This document shows positions 1 through 12,300 of a stretch of DNA of 64,000 bases, piece by piece; within the stretch, counting starts at the first letter, position 1, and each line of letters starts with the position of its first letter. The notes beneath the pieces were generated by a model. The model was not told the DNA's origin. It made no database searches and saw nothing but the letters and a program-made list of their open reading frames with translations. The stretch lies in assembly GCA_905221605.1 (NCBI GenBank), contig CAJNDS010002524.1:320249-384248 (forward strand). Reading direction: 5' to 3'. Position numbers and translations under genes: made by a program. The stretch is from Symbiodinium natans. Its lineage: Eukaryota > Sar > Dinophyceae > Suessiales > Symbiodiniaceae.

Positions 1-431
1 TCACAAGTTTTCATGCCTTTTGCGAACATGCCCACAAGATTGCTATTTGCAGCATTTTTAGCCTCTTTCTTCACCACCATCCTCATCTCCAGGAAAGAGT
101 GTCGGCTTTTTTGCTGTGAACCCGAAACCCTGGCCGTGCGCGACAAATGCGTCCAAAACTCGAGTTCTGATTCTAGCATCTAGTGATGCCAAGCAGTAAT
201 TGGGGGTCCAAACTCGCGAAGCAAAGCCTCGTTTCGCGTGGCAGGCATGGTACTCTCGCCATGCGTCTCTCTGCACGCTTGTACGGTTAACCCCCCGTGG
301 CCCCGGAGGGATTTAGTAAGCGGGGGTTGATTCAGGGTTGAGGGGTTTAAGGGTTTACGGCTTACGGTTTGGGTGTAGGGCTAACACTAAACCCTAAACG
401 CCCTAAACCCTAAACCCTAAATTCCTTCCAG

Positions 432-498
432 GCTATCAGCAGGAGGCCTTTGAAAGCCACTTCGAGAGCAAGTTCGAGCGTCTGAAGGCGGCCGACTC
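432..498 (+). CDS. Exon-like island, unknown protein
   Basis: After CCAG, one frame reads YQQEAFESHFESKFERLKAA, a charged helix. CCCTAAA repeats lie immediately upstream. No family recognised; the 3' end is approximate. Confidence 0.5.
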
Positions 499-1401
499 AA
501 CCTTACCCCCCTCTCTTTCCGCCTTTAGTGCTTTGGAGACCCGCAGCCCAAGAGCCCCCGAAACCCTAAGTCCTAAACCCTGAACCCTGAACCCGAAACC
601 CTAAACCCTAAACCCTAAACCCTAAACCCCAAGCCCTTAAACTCTGCACCACTGAACCTCAAGCATGTTCCACAGGTCCATCTTGGGCTACTAGGAGCCC
701 CATACCCCTTCGCAGCAAGTGGGTAAACCATCCAGGGTTTGGTGTTTAGGGTGTGGGTTAGCGTCTCGGGCTATGCTTGGAGTTTCGCAGGTTCTTGTTT
801 ATAAGTGGACTTAGAAGTAGGGCAACCATTGTTTTTGGTGGACTTATAGCCCGACTTCTACATACCCATGAACATCCAAGTGCAACCTATGAAGGAAGGT
901 AGAAGACATGTCAAGGAAACTCTGAGCCCTGAACCCCTAAACTCAAATCTCTACAAACTTAGAACCACAGCCAGGGCACTGATAACCCTCCCTCTAAGTA
1001 CTCATGAGCTTCCAAGTGGGGTTTAGCGTTGCCGGGGCCGCCAGGGGCTTGCTACATGGGCCCCTGAAGATGGTCCCTAAAGTTCCTTAAAAGGGTTTAG
1101 GGTTTAGGGTTCAGGGTCCCCGCCCCGCCCCCCTAAAGTTCCTTAAACGGGTTCTATGATATATGGGCCCTTGCTTGTTTTGGGGAAAAAGGTGGTATAT
1201 AAGGGGTGCCCTTTAAGGTACTAAGGGTAACTAGCCTAAGAAACACCACCTCAGGGTTCTAAAGCAAGGCTCAGCCGTCGAAGGACGCCTGCAGAAGCGA
1301 AAATCCCCGAAACCCAAAACCCAACTCCCTAAACCCTAAGCCCCAAACATCCCCAAACCCCAAACCCCTTAACCCCAAACCCAAACCCTAAATCCCTCTA
1401 G

Positions 1402-1470
1402 GGAAGCTCGTGCAAAGGCCAAGCAGCGGCAGGGCACGACCACTTCAGGAGGCTCGGTCTTGCGGATGTG
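1402..1470 (+). CDS. Exon-like island, unknown protein
   Basis: After TCTAG, a frame reads EARAKAKQRQGTTTSGGSVL. It lies between a CCCTAAA-type stretch and a TTTAGGG stretch, like recognised exons here. Function unknown. Confidence 0.4.
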
Positions 1471-1505
1471 GGGGGGTTTAGGGTTCAGGGTTTGGGTTTG
1501 GGGTT

Positions 1506-1612
1506 CAGGGTTAAACCCTAAACCCTAAACCCTAAACCCTAAACCCTAAACCGTAAACCCTAAACCCTAAACCCTAAACCCGTTTAGGGTTTAGGGTTTG
1601 GGGTTTAGGGTC
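1506..1612 (+). repeat. Inverted telomeric arrays, CCCTAAA then TTTAGGG
   Basis: About ten CCCTAAA units abut TTTAGGG units with only CCG between; able to fold as a hairpin. Confidence 0.93.
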
Positions 1613-3271
1613 GAGGGTTTGCTGTGATAGGGCGTAGATGCTGTGAAGGTTAGGTTTCGGAACAAGCTCGAAAGCTTCGTGAGGTGCCGAAGAGCAGCCT
1701 TGGCCCGATTGTGGAGGGCCATCGAACACTTTTCTCCCACCCCACGCCGTCCGAGGCGGCAAAGCCACCCAAACCTATTCCTTTTAGGGTTTAGGCCTAA
1801 ACTCAAGGCAACAGTCCACTTATTCAGTTTCATGGCGTTCGGGGTTGGGTCCGCGGCGAGGGCTCCTGGCCTCGGGGCCTTGGGGGGTAGTTTAACCAGA
1901 GGCGGGCAAGCGACCTGGGCCGGCCTAGGCCTGAGTTTGGGGCTAAGGGTTTAGGGTTTGGGGTTTCAGGTTTACGGGTTTAGGGGTTCAGGGGTTAGGG
2001 GTTCAGGGGTTTAGGGGTTTTTCTGCGGGTGTTGAGACTCGGAAATGGTTTGAAATGCTGGCGCATCGCCCGCTGCTGCGGTAAATGGCCATTGAACAGG
2101 GACTCCCCCGACACGCGGCCCTGGTGCCCACACTGTTTAGGGTTTAGGGTTTATAGGGCTTAACGAAGAAGACGTCCCAGTTCGTCATGTGTTGACTACG
2201 CGTGTCTTCGCGAATCACTGGACCCATAACGCTGCCTGCGATTCCGTATCTGAATCGCCTCATTGGGCTAGCCAAGCCCTTTTTGAGCCTAAACTAGGAC
2301 CGCAAAAGATGCAAAAGATGCAAGTTTTTTGGGTTTTGGCTTTGTTCGCTAGCGAGGTATATTCCCTACAGACTAACGCGGCAAAAAGAGCCCCAGATTT
2401 CAATCCCCTTCCCCTTCCCCCCCCCCCCCCCCCCCCCGCCCCTATGTGTTTCGGGTTCAGGGCTGAGGGTAGGCTGGTTGGACTTTCTGAGGGTTTGTGG
2501 GGTTGAGGCCTGAGGGTTGTTTGCGTGAGTTTGTAGGGTTTAGGGTTTTAAGGTTGAGGCTTCATGTGTTTGGGGGTTAGGGTTTAGGGGTTGAGGGCCT
2601 AGGGCTTTAGGGGTTTGGGTGTTTAGGGGTTTAGGGGTCTACAGTAGGGCTCAGGGGTTTCTAGGTGTTCTAGGGTTTTTCTTGCCCTGGATCCTTCACT
2701 TATCAGACACAGGTCATGGTTGAGAGGCCCGAAGCCCAACACCCAAGGCCCCTTCGCCCAGGGTTTAGGGTTGATGGTTTCGGGTTCAGGGTTCAGGGTT
2801 TTCCTTGCGCCCTGTCCCTAAACCAATTGTCTGACTGGTTCATGGTAGATTTCCCGGGGAGTGACCCCTGCTCTAGAAGCCCGAGGGGGATGTGTAGGAG
2901 GCCACCCTAAATCCCAAACCCTAAACCCCTAAACCCTAACCCCTGAACTGCTAAACCCCTAAATCCCCAAATCCCGAGTTCCTTACCCAGAACCAGTAAG
3001 ACACAAGGGTCCTCTCCTCTCCTTCCCCCGAGCCCTGCGTAGAGGTCTTTTCGAAGATGATCCACGTTGGGGGGCCCAGATGGGCTGAAGCACTAAGGCC
3101 CGAGGCTCTAACGGTGGAGCCTTGAGTCAACCCTTGAATTCAGGGATTTATCTTATTTTTGGGAGACCGAACCGAAGATACAGCGTCGGTTGTTGAGGCT
3201 TTTTGTGGCCCGGTGGTGCCCCTTTTCCCTTTTGTTGGTTCAAGGTCCCCTTATGCAGTAACCAACCCCCC

Positions 3272-3352
3272 AAGGTTTAGGGTTTAGGGTTTAGGGTTTA
3301 GGGTTTAGGGTTTTAGGGTTTAGGGTTTAGGGTTAGGGTTTAGGGTTAGGGT
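3272..3352 (+). repeat. Telomere-type array (TTTAGGG)n
   Basis: About eleven units with two shortened copies; no coding sequence recognised next to it. Confidence 0.95.
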
Positions 3353-4075
3353 ACCCTGATTTACAATATGGTTGCTGGGATACCAAGTAGGGTTTTTGCG
3401 GGGTCAGGGCCTTGTGAGGCGTTTTGTACTTGGGGTTCGCGGGGCTTACTTTGCGACTTTTAGGGGTTCAGGTGCTTGGTCTTCGTGCTTGTGGTTCAGA
3501 ATTTGGAAGGAGCCGCAAAGGTTCGAAAATCCGAGGCCCGCTGGAAGCTGCGGTTTAGAGTCTTAGGGTTTAGGGTCTAGAGGGTTTAGGGCCGGTTTAG
3601 GATTCAGGGTTGAGGGTCTAGGGTTTCGGGTTTCGTGTTTAGGGTTTGGGGCTTCGGGTGTAGGGAAGACCGCTAGCAAGTGCAAAGCCCCTCCAGTGAA
3701 GCCCTGAAGCTCTGGAAGGGCCTGATAAACCCTAAACCCTAAACCCTATAGCCTGAGGGCTGAGCTGAGGTGCTGCTGACCACTGGCGGCGCGATCGGAG
3801 CCCCGATGACTACGACGATGGTGGTGTGTCCAGGACGCCCCCGCCCCCACCACCCCTCCTTTTCGTAAGAAGAGGCCTCCATGGGGGTTGAGCTTCTATA
3901 AAACCCAAAAGCCCTAAACCCCTAAGCCCTTTGTTTGGGGAAGTGTAAGAGCTACAGCAGAACGCAGACCCTGACTGGGCCCAACATGCCGCCCACATGG
4001 TCTCTTCGTTTTTCCTCGCTGGGTCTTTTCGTCGGCATGCACAGTAGCTACAGCCTCTGTTGTGTGTGGTGGCAG

Positions 4076-4265
4076 GCGTGATGACCGGCGTGATGGCTTC
4101 CGCGATGGCCGGCGTGACGACCGGCGAGACGACCGCCGAGACGACCGGCGAGAGGACCGGCGCGACGACCGGCGTGATGATCGCCGGGACGACTGGCGGG
4201 AGGACCGGCGGCCTGAAAGACGTGAGGAGAAGCGGCCCGAGGCAAGCCGGCCAAAGGCGGGGCCC
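4076..4265 (+). CDS. Exon-like island encoding an Arg/Asp-rich repeat tract
   Basis: After GGCAG, a frame reads repeated RDD and RRDD units (RRDDRRDGFRDGRRDD and so on), ending REEKRPEASRPKAG. The DNA is an imperfect 12-bp repeat of the type CGGCGNGACGAC. RD/RE-rich tracts occur in RNA-binding and splicing proteins; no folded domain is visible. The opposite strand is also open in several frames, a by-product of the repeat. Confidence 0.5.
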
Positions 4266-4399
4266 GGGGGGGGGGGGGGTTGATGACAGCTTGCGACGTC
4301 TTTGCATATGGAATTATTATCTGAGTTGAATGGGCCTAGACTCAGAGCTCCTGGTGGGAGCCCTAAGCTACCCGGAGCCCCGACCCCCGGTGTTTGCAG

Positions 4400-4459
4400 G
4401 CCCAGATCTCGGCTGGCAGCAACGAGGGCGCCTTTGTGCCGAGACTCGCTGACGGCTCA
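4400..4459 (+). CDS. Exon-like island, unknown protein
   Basis: After TTGCAG, the frame reads AQISAGSNEGAFVPRLADGS. Codons are GC-ending as in the peroxidase. No family recognised. It may belong with the Arg/Asp-rich island upstream. Confidence 0.45.
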
Positions 4460-4507
4460 GGGTTTGGGGTGGGGTACCTTTTTGGGGGGGCCTTTGTTAT
4501 AGGGGAA

Positions 4508-4735
4508 TACCCTAAACCCTAAACCCCAAACCCCAAACCCTAAACCCTAAACCCTAAACCCTAAACGGGGAATCTTACTATTTGCGGGTCTTGTGTTAGA
4601 GGTCTCTTATTCTCGGAAAGCCCCCCAAAAACGGTCAGGCTTTGAGTCGGCCAGGGCGCCCTGGGATTCTAAACCCTAAACCCTAAACCCTAAACCCTAA
4701 ACCCTAAACCCTAAACCCTAAACCCTAAACCTCAA
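4508..4735 (+). repeat. Two CCCTAAA arrays
   Basis: Arrays at 4508-4566 and 4672-4735 separated by about 105 bp of unique sequence. Confidence 0.95.
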
Positions 4736-5927
4736 AATATTAATACCCCCCTAATTTAAAGAACCCCCTGGCCTTTAATATGAGCGGGAAGGGATTAGAT
4801 GGCTGTGAGCATTTTCGTGCTCGGAAGCCTGCGCCGAAGCACTTAGGTTCCGGGTTTGGGGTTTAGGGTTTAGGGTTTAGGGTTTAGGCGTCGCTCTGAG
4901 GAATCCATGGATCTCCTCCATCCGTTGCCCGGGTTTCGGGTTACGCCGTAAGCACTACCCCTACTTGGAGGCCTTGTTCAAAAGGAACTTGAAACAGGGT
5001 TGAGGGTCTCTCAACCCTAAACTCTAGACCCTTAGACTCTCAAAAGGATCTTGGTTCCTAGGGGCCTTCGGGGGATGTAGGTTCGGGGTTTAGGGGATTA
5101 GGGCGGGTGTTAGGGTTCAAGGGTGGTTGCTTGTGGCCCTAAACCCAAAACCCTAAGCCCTAAACCCTACACCCTACACCCTACACCCTCAACCCGAAAC
5201 CCTAAACCCTAACTTTCGGTTTAGCGCTTAGGGTTCAAGCCACAAAGCTTCCGGTTTTCAAGAGCCCTAAGCCCCAGAGGTTTTAGGGATTGACAGGGTT
5301 TGGGGTCTGGGGTTTGGGGTTTAGGGTTTAGGGTTTAGGGTTTAGGGATCAGGGTTCAGGCTTCAGATTCAGATTCATTTCTTGCTTTGCCTCTGCATGT
5401 TCGGCTCGGGGAGACCTGCAACTCCGGGGGGCAAAGCCCTGAAATTTATGAGGGTTTAGGGTTTAGGGTTTAGGGTTTAGGGTATTTCTGCGAACCATCA
5501 CGCCTTTAGGTGGAAACAATTGGCCCCTAAACCCTGAACTGTCAACCCAAAACAACCCTGAGCCCTAAACCCGAAGCCCTGGAACCAAACATCTTCCCAT
5601 GCTCTGAGCCAGAACCCAAACCCTTACCTCGAGTGCGATAGGGGGTTGAGGGGTTGGGGTTAACGGGTTTAGGGTTTAACGTTCAGCGTTTAGCGTTTAA
5701 AGATAAGGGTTTAGGGTTTAGGGTGTAGGGTGTAGCTGGATTCCAGGCAAGGCCCTACACAGGGTGATTGGAGTCCGAAGCAAAACCCACGCGAAAACGC
5801 CACAAGCTGCTAAAAGCCCTAAGCCCTAAATTAAACCTCTGTTAGGAAGGGGCCAACATACGCACCCTAAACCCTAAACCCTAAACCCTAAACCCTAAAC
5901 CCTAAACCCTAAACCCTAAAGGCTTAG

Positions 5928-5985
5928 GGAGAGTCTGAAGTCCTGCGTCCGGAATGCCGAGCTCCATGGCATTGCCGTTGACGTA
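5928..5985 (+). CDS. Exon-like island, unknown protein
   Basis: Follows a pure CCCTAAA array and a TTAG acceptor; the frame reads ESLKSCVRNAELHGIAVDVQ, then Ala-rich. TTTAGGG-type repeats start 30 bp after it. Confidence 0.45.
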
Positions 5986-6349
5986 CAGGCCGCGCGACCA
6001 AAACAACCAATTTAGAGAGGGTTTAGGGTTTTAGGGTTTTAGGGTGTTAGGGCTTCAGGGTTTTAAGGTTCATGGTTTTGGGGTTTTAGGGTTTCAGGGT
6101 TTTGGGGTTTAGGGTTCAAGGGTTTTTCGGGTTTAGGGCTCTAGGGCTTCTGGGAATTTAGGGGTTTTAGGGCTCAGGGTTTCAGGGTTTTAGGGAAACA
6201 GGTTTCAGGGTTTTAGGGTTCAGGGTTGAGTTTGCTGTCCACCTGGGAATAGTTCCTGAAGGATCAGCTGCCTGTTTGTTCGACCCAACCCTGGGAACTT
6301 TTGCGTCGATTCCGACTCGGCTACGAGGCAGTATCCTATACATACCCCA

Positions 6350-6795
6350 AATTCTGAACTCTATGCTCTAAAAACCCTAAACCCTAGCCCTAAACCCTAA
6401 ACCCTAAAACCCCCAAACCCTAAAACCCCCAAACCCTAACCCCAAACCCCAGACCCCAGACCACAAACCCCAAACCCCAAACCCCCAAACCCCAAACCCC
6501 AAACCCCCAACACCCAAACCCCAAACCCCAAACCCCAAACCCTAAACCCTAAACCCTAAACCCTAAACCCTAAACCCTAAACCCTAAACCCTCACGAAGT
6601 CTTTCCGGATCCCTCGCAGGCCCATCGCAGCTTTGCCTGCCATGGGCCAGGCGGAGCTCTGGGTTGACTTGGGCATTTCCCCCCCCCCCCCCCCCCCAAA
6701 TGGGAGTTTAGGGTTTAGGGTTTAGGGTTTAGGGTTTAGGGTTTAGGGTTTAGGGTTTAGGGTTTAGGGTTTAGGGTTTAGGGTTAATGGGATTT
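6350..6795 (+). repeat. CCCTAAA/CCCCAAA then TTTAGGG arrays
   Basis: A run of CCCCAAA and CCCTAAA units to 6593, an exon-like island and C-run, then twelve TTTAGGG units from 6705. Confidence 0.95.
6620..6675 (+). CDS. Exon-like island, unknown protein
   Basis: After CGCAG the frame reads PIAALPAMGQAELWVDLGIS. A CCCTAAA array precedes it, and a C-run plus TTTAGGG array follows. No family recognised. Confidence 0.4.
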
Positions 6796-7083
6796 TAGGG
6801 TTTAGGGTTTAGCGTTCAGGGTTATGAGTGCCCTATCTACACCCCTGTAGTACATTTCCCTTTATCCCCCCCAAAAAACACGAAATACGAATACACAAAA
6901 GAAAGTAACAACAAAAATGAATCGGGTACTCGAAAACTGTAATCCCTAGAATCCAATGAATTTCCCTTGAAGGTTTTGGCGGTTAAGCATCTGGGGGGTT
7001 CGATCTTCAATGTGCGTTTTTTGAGATTTTGGGGTTTGTGCCTCTAACGTTTGGGGGTTTATCCCTAGTCATGGCTTCGATAT

Positions 7084-7205
7084 GAGGGCTTACAAAAAAT
7101 CGAATATAGACCCCCAAATAGTGGGATCCCCTTACAATAAGGACCCCAATAAGGTACCCTAAACCCTAAACCCTAAATCCCCTACTATCGTAAACCTCCA
7201 TATCT
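7084..7205. mobile_element. Inverted-repeat family I, interrupted by CCCTAAA
   Basis: Shares AATATAGACCCCCA, AGT.GGATCC and AATAAGG.ACC/AAGGTACCCT with 55106-55213. Three CCCTAAA units are inserted near its right side in this copy only. Confidence 0.55.
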
Positions 7206-7221
7206 TGATGCTGGCTCGCAG

Positions 7222-7270
7222 GCACTCAGTCCTGGTGGCTGCGTTGCGCTGGCATCTGGCCGGGCGAAGG
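7222..7270 (+). CDS. Exon-like island, unknown protein
   Basis: After CGCAG the frame reads HSVLVAALRWHLAGRR. Short, GC-rich, flanked by repeats; exon status rests on the acceptor and composition only. Confidence 0.35.
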
Positions 7271-7301
7271 CCCCCCTCACCTCATGCAACCCCGGAAACC
7301 C

Positions 7302-7333
<32 letters not shown>

Positions 7334-8867
7334 ACCCTAAACCCTAAACCCTAAGAGAGCCCGCTCCTCCCTGTTTGCGGTTCCCAAACTTGAGATCCTC
7401 ATCCCCAACCCACAACTTCAAAGCTCCCGAAGCCGAACATTGCACAAAATTTGACCCCCAAACCCTAACCCTTGGGTTTAGGGTTTAGGGTTTAGGGTTC
7501 AGAGCTTAGGGCTAAACTCCTGTACACCCTCAGCCCCTGCATGGGTTGCGTAAAGTCCTCAAAACCCCACATCGTGTTTCAGTGGTTCTGGAGCCGAGGT
7601 GCAACGTCGTCTCAGGACCGCGAGGTGTGGAGGTGCTGCCGGATTTGGGGTTGAGGGTTGAGGGTTGAGGGTTTAGGGTTTAGGGTTGAGGGTTGAGGGT
7701 TGAGGGTTTAGGGTTGAAGGTTGAAGGTTTAGGTTTAGGGTTTAGAGTAAGAAAACCCCGGCGCTCATTCATTGCGTTCACTTCGGAAACACATGCGTTC
7801 GCTTTGTTCACATGTATGTTGCTTGTTCAGCTAGTTCACGCTTTTAGTCTATTATTCTGGTGAACTGAGTGAATAAGTAGTGTACGATCGTAGTGAATGA
7901 AGTGGACACCCAACAGACCTCATAATTTTGGGCTGAGGGCTTAGGATTTCAAGCAAAGTTTAATCGGGTTGCTTGGTAAGTTTTAGTAGTTCCTGGTAGT
8001 AGGGTTCAAGGGTAGAGGGCTTTGTGAGATGTGGGGTGTAGGAGGGTGTTGAGATTCGAGTGTTGAAGCGTCTGGTTGGGTTTATCGTTTAGGGATTGTT
8101 TAGGGCTGAAGAAGTTTGGAGCCTTGAGCGCTCTGGAATCCTAACGAAGCCCTGAGCGCTGCCACGCTAAGCCCACCCTACACACCAAACCCTACACCCT
8201 AAACCCTAAACCCTAAACCCTATCCCCTAAACCCTAAACCAGGTGCTGAGTCGGTAACCTTTGACTTCTCTTTTCCTTGCAAGCCCTCTCAAAGCCAGAT
8301 GTTAAACCTTCTTCCCTTTCCCTAGAGCACGCAGCCTTCAAGAAGTTTGAAACCCTATAAGCCCGAAACTCTACTTGGAGATTCATGGGTACTTATCACC
8401 CCCAAAAATAAGTCTACTTCTCACCGGGCTTATAAGTTCAGTTAGAATTGGGTTAGAAAAACCCTGAGCCTCCAAATAGGGTTTGGGTTTTGGGTTTTCG
8501 GGGGACGCGACAACCTGAAAGCCCAATGCTAACAACCCGAAGAGCTTGAGCATGCAGTACGGCCAAAATCGTAGAGCAGTACTGCCCGAACCCAAAAGTC
8601 TACACCCCAAATCCCTAAACCCTTTGCACCCTTTGACCATTTACCCGTGCCTGGCATTGGGTTTCGGCATGACAGACCACAACCATCGCCGGCAGACTTC
8701 TGCATCGTGTCCCTCCGGACCCTTTTTCCTGCGCCGACGAAACTTGAACCCCGTATCCTGGAGACGGAAACGGCTGGCAGCTGAAAACGGTTGCGCGTAG
8801 GATATTTAGTGAAAGGCCCATGAGTTCAACTCATGTCTTACCATGCACGATGCAACGACAGCTTCTT

Positions 8868-9022
8868 GTAGTTTCGAGGGGACCTCGACGCACTGCGTCG
8901 GTGCACGGAAGACGGTTGTGCGTATGAAGCAGCTTGGGCCAGCTTGGGCACAAGTCCAAGGTCAGGTGGAGCTGGGCCGCCTTAACGGTTCCCGGGTCGC
9001 CAGCATCACCGAAGAGACATGA
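8868..9022 (+). CDS. Possible C-terminal exon of an unknown gene upstream of the SDR
   Basis: A frame open from about 8868 reads KQLGPAWAQVQGQVELGRLN, then GSRVASITEET and TGA at 9020-9022. It would be the end of a gene upstream, or part of the SDR 5' region. No family recognised. Confidence 0.35.
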
Positions 9023-9304
9023 GATAAACTTCTTGGGTTGGTTTATACCCTAAACCCTAGACCCCAAACCCTAAACTTCTTGAGTTGGTACCCTTTACCC
9101 TAAGCCCTAAACCCCAAACCCCAAACCCCAAACCCCAAACCCTAAACCCTAAACCCCAAACCCCAAACCCCAAACCCCAAGCCCCAAACCCGAAACCCGA
9201 AACCCCAAACCCCAAACCCCAAGCCCTAAACCCCAAACCCAAGCCCTAAACCCTAAACCCTAAACCCTAAACCCTCCGAAGCTTCAGGGCGAAAGTTCCC
9301 AGAG

Positions 9305-9340
9305 ATGCTCCGGCGCTCGCTGCTGGCGGCCGTGGTGGGC
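9305..9340 (+). CDS. SDR exon 1: start codon and signal-like leader
   Basis: ATG at 9305 opens [12 protein letters not shown]. Joined to exon 2 it gives a short basic stretch, a hydrophobic core and an ARA|K-like cleavage site, consistent with an ER or plastid signal peptide. The donor is GTCTCG after codon 12. A CCCTAAA array lies just upstream and a TTTAGGG array just downstream. The exon may extend upstream as 5' UTR. Confidence 0.65.
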
Positions 9341-12300
9341 GTCTCGGGTTTCTTAAAGGGTCAGGGTTTAGGGTTTAGGGTTTGGGGTTTGGGGTTTGGG
9401 GTTTAGGGTTTAGGGTTTGTAGAGTTTGGGGTTACGGGCTTAGGTTTGAGGTCCTGTGTGGATACGGAGCCAGATACAGAACATGCATATCGGGCACCCA
9501 AAAAGGCACATAATGTGGAGATTCCCCCGAGCAGGTTTGGGATGGTTTGGGGTTCAGGGTCCGGAGCAAGTGGGGTGTGTAGGGCTCTGTATTCAAGGGG
9601 TTCATAGTGTGGCATTTGGGAAAAATAGGTTTTTGGGGTTCCTAGTTTCGGGGTTCTTGTTTTGGTTTAGGGCTTCGGGGTTTCGAGTTTTGGGTTCAGG
9701 ACCCCGGAGTCAGGCCTTTGTTGTTTTGTTTTTTTTTTGGGGAGTTGCGGTCTGAAGACGCTGAGGCTGGATTCTGAGGCTCTTCTGGATTGTGCCCTTG
9801 TGCGTCGGAAAGCGAAGTACCAAAAAAAAGGAGGAAGCCCAAACAACGAATGCCAATCCAGGTTGCAGAGATACATCTGAAATCTGTTTCTCTGTCCAAA
9901 GCTACCCTCACCCCTAAACCGTAAGCCCTAAACCCTGAGGCTGTTAGAGTCTGTATGGTGTTTTAGGGTTTGAGTTTTAGGGCTCCGCGCTTTAAGAGTT
10001 TTTTGGTAACCCTAAGCCCTAAACCCTAAGCCCTAAGCCCTAAACCCTAAACGCTAAACCCCAAGCCCCAAGCCCCAAGCCCGGTACCCTAAACCCTAAA
10101 CCCTAAACCCTAAACCCTAAACCCTAAACCCTAAACCCTAAACCCTAAACCCTAAACCCTAAACCCTAAACCCTAAACCCTAAACCCTAAACCCTAAACC
10201 CTAAACCTAACCCTAAACCCTAAACCCTAAACCCTAAACCCTAAACCCTAAACCCTAAACCCTAAACCCTAAACCCTAAACCCTAAACCCTAAACCCTAA
10301 ACCCTAAACCCTAAACCCTAAACCCTAAACCCTAAACCCTAAACCCAATTCCTTTCTTTTTTTGGGGATCCTGTAGTTCCAAGGTGTTGGTTCCTGGGGC
10401 CGCCAGAGCCAAGAAGGCCCCAGGCCAGCTCTGAGTTCTTCTCAAGGGACCCCCCCCCCCCCTCAGGTTTAGGGTTTAGGGTTTAGGGTTTAGGGTTTAG
10501 GGTTTAGGGTTTAGGGTTTAGGGTTTAGGGTTTTCGGTGTTAGGGTTTAGGGTTTATGTTTTGCGGTGTTAGGGTTTAGTCGGTGTTAGGGTTTAGGGTT
10601 TATGGTTTGGGGTTTAGGCTTTATAGGGTTTTGGGGGGAAGTCGCGTGGTCCCTTAGTATGGTCTCTCAGCTTCGTTAAAGAGTTCTGAAGTATCAAGCC
10701 GTGGCTGTTATAGGGTATTTGGGTTCCCCAATTAAGGGCCCATATTCAGTTACCATGGAGTTACGCTTAGACATTAGGGCCCCTCTTGCTTGTAGGCGCC
10801 TAGGGTCTTATAGGGTGTGGAGGGATGCTCGGCTTGTACGGGGTTTGGCAGGGGGTGCAGCATGTTTGTTGAAGGTTCGTTTGCTCCAATGGAGTGCTCC
10901 AACGGAGTTGTGGAGCTCTAGATATTGCTGCCGTCACCCTTTCGCTGCATTCGTGTAGCCCGAAGCCCGAAATCTGTAAAGCCGCGGCCCCAGCCCTTTG
11001 CCCTAAATAAACCCGTATGAGTCCTTAACCCTCAGCTTGAAACCCACAATTTCTAAATTGAACGCTTTTTACGCTCAAGCTTCTGGGCCTTTCAAGTTTC
11101 ATGAGGGCCTTCAAGCACTTGCGTCCGCGTAGCCTAAACCCTAAACCCCTAAACCCCAAACCCGAAACCCTAAACCTCCAGACCTTCGGGGCCGCTTCGC
11201 CGTCGTGACTGGGGCGGGCAGAGGCATTGGCAAAGGTGCCCATGGGAGGGAAGTGGAGGGTAGTTTCATGGGCCCTTAATATGGTGGGGTCTAGGGCTTG
11301 GGGCTCAGGGTATAGGGTTTAGGGCTAGGGTTTAGGGTTCGGGTTTAGGGGCAGTTTCGATTCATGGGCCCGTAACATGGTCCCTAACCTCCTCTAAAAA
11401 GCTCAGATGTATGGGGGCTTTTTTTCTATAGGGTGCATAAGGGGTATAGAAGGGAGCGAGGGACGGGGGGGGGGTGGGGGGGGGGGGTTCGAAACGTCCC
11501 TGTGGTGATAAATCAACAGAGTAGTTTGGGGGTTCACGAGTGTAGGGGTACCCTAATATACCCCCAAATACAACAATCCTGATTCTGGGACGTTTTCATG
11601 AGTCAGGATTCACGCGCTCGAATGTGAAGACGCCCTGGGTGGAGCTGGAATGGTTTGTGATCTCAGCCAGGACACTCCATCACCATACCCTGCCTAGGGT
11701 TGAGGGACTCATTCAACGACAGGTGTGATCACGAAGCCACCATTTGCGAATCTTCACGTAAAATCCCACAAAGGTGGTTAGCACTGCAAGCTGTCTGCAC
11801 CTAAACCCACACACACACACACACGTGGACTTGTGATGCGTTCAACCCTTGTGAATATTCGTAAGGCGAGCAAAAGGAACCACAGCAGCATCCAACAAGT
11901 GCAAAAATGAGCAACAAGTACAGAGGGATCCCCAGACACCTCCGAACCCCGATTTTTTTGGAATCCATACGAGCCACGCAAAAGTTGCAGAAATGTTATA
12001 CAGAAGATGGAAAGAGGTTTAGGGGTGCGGGATTCGGATTTAGGGTTGAGGGTTTAGGGTTTGAGAATCATACCTTCGAATGAACACAAGAAGCACGAAC
12101 AGACAAACAAGCTAAGCAGAATGCTGTGAAGAGGCTGTCAGGGTGAAATTGCTGCTTCGAGTCGAATGCTTGCAAACACATGCAGGCTACGCACTGATCT
12201 GAAGGATGGGCGCATGCCTACTCTGGCGACGTCATCCAAGAAGCTGTGGCTCCTGGCCTGCGGGGACAATTGCTGAAGTTGCGAAGTCTGTGTGTCTTGA

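Larger units (their letters stand above)
1..9300. other. Repeat-dominated interval with isolated exon-like islands
   Basis: Apart from the islands listed at 432, 1402, 4076, 4400, 5928, 6620, 7222 and 8868, I see only heptamer arrays in both orientations and unplaced unique pieces of 50-300 bp, some probably unrecognised exons. The 72-codon minus-strand ORF at 58-276 is not recognised and has no support. Confidence 0.6.

Noticed and set aside
10088-10345. A real chromosome end
   Set aside because: The array is interstitial, one of dozens, with coding exons on both sides in both array orientations.
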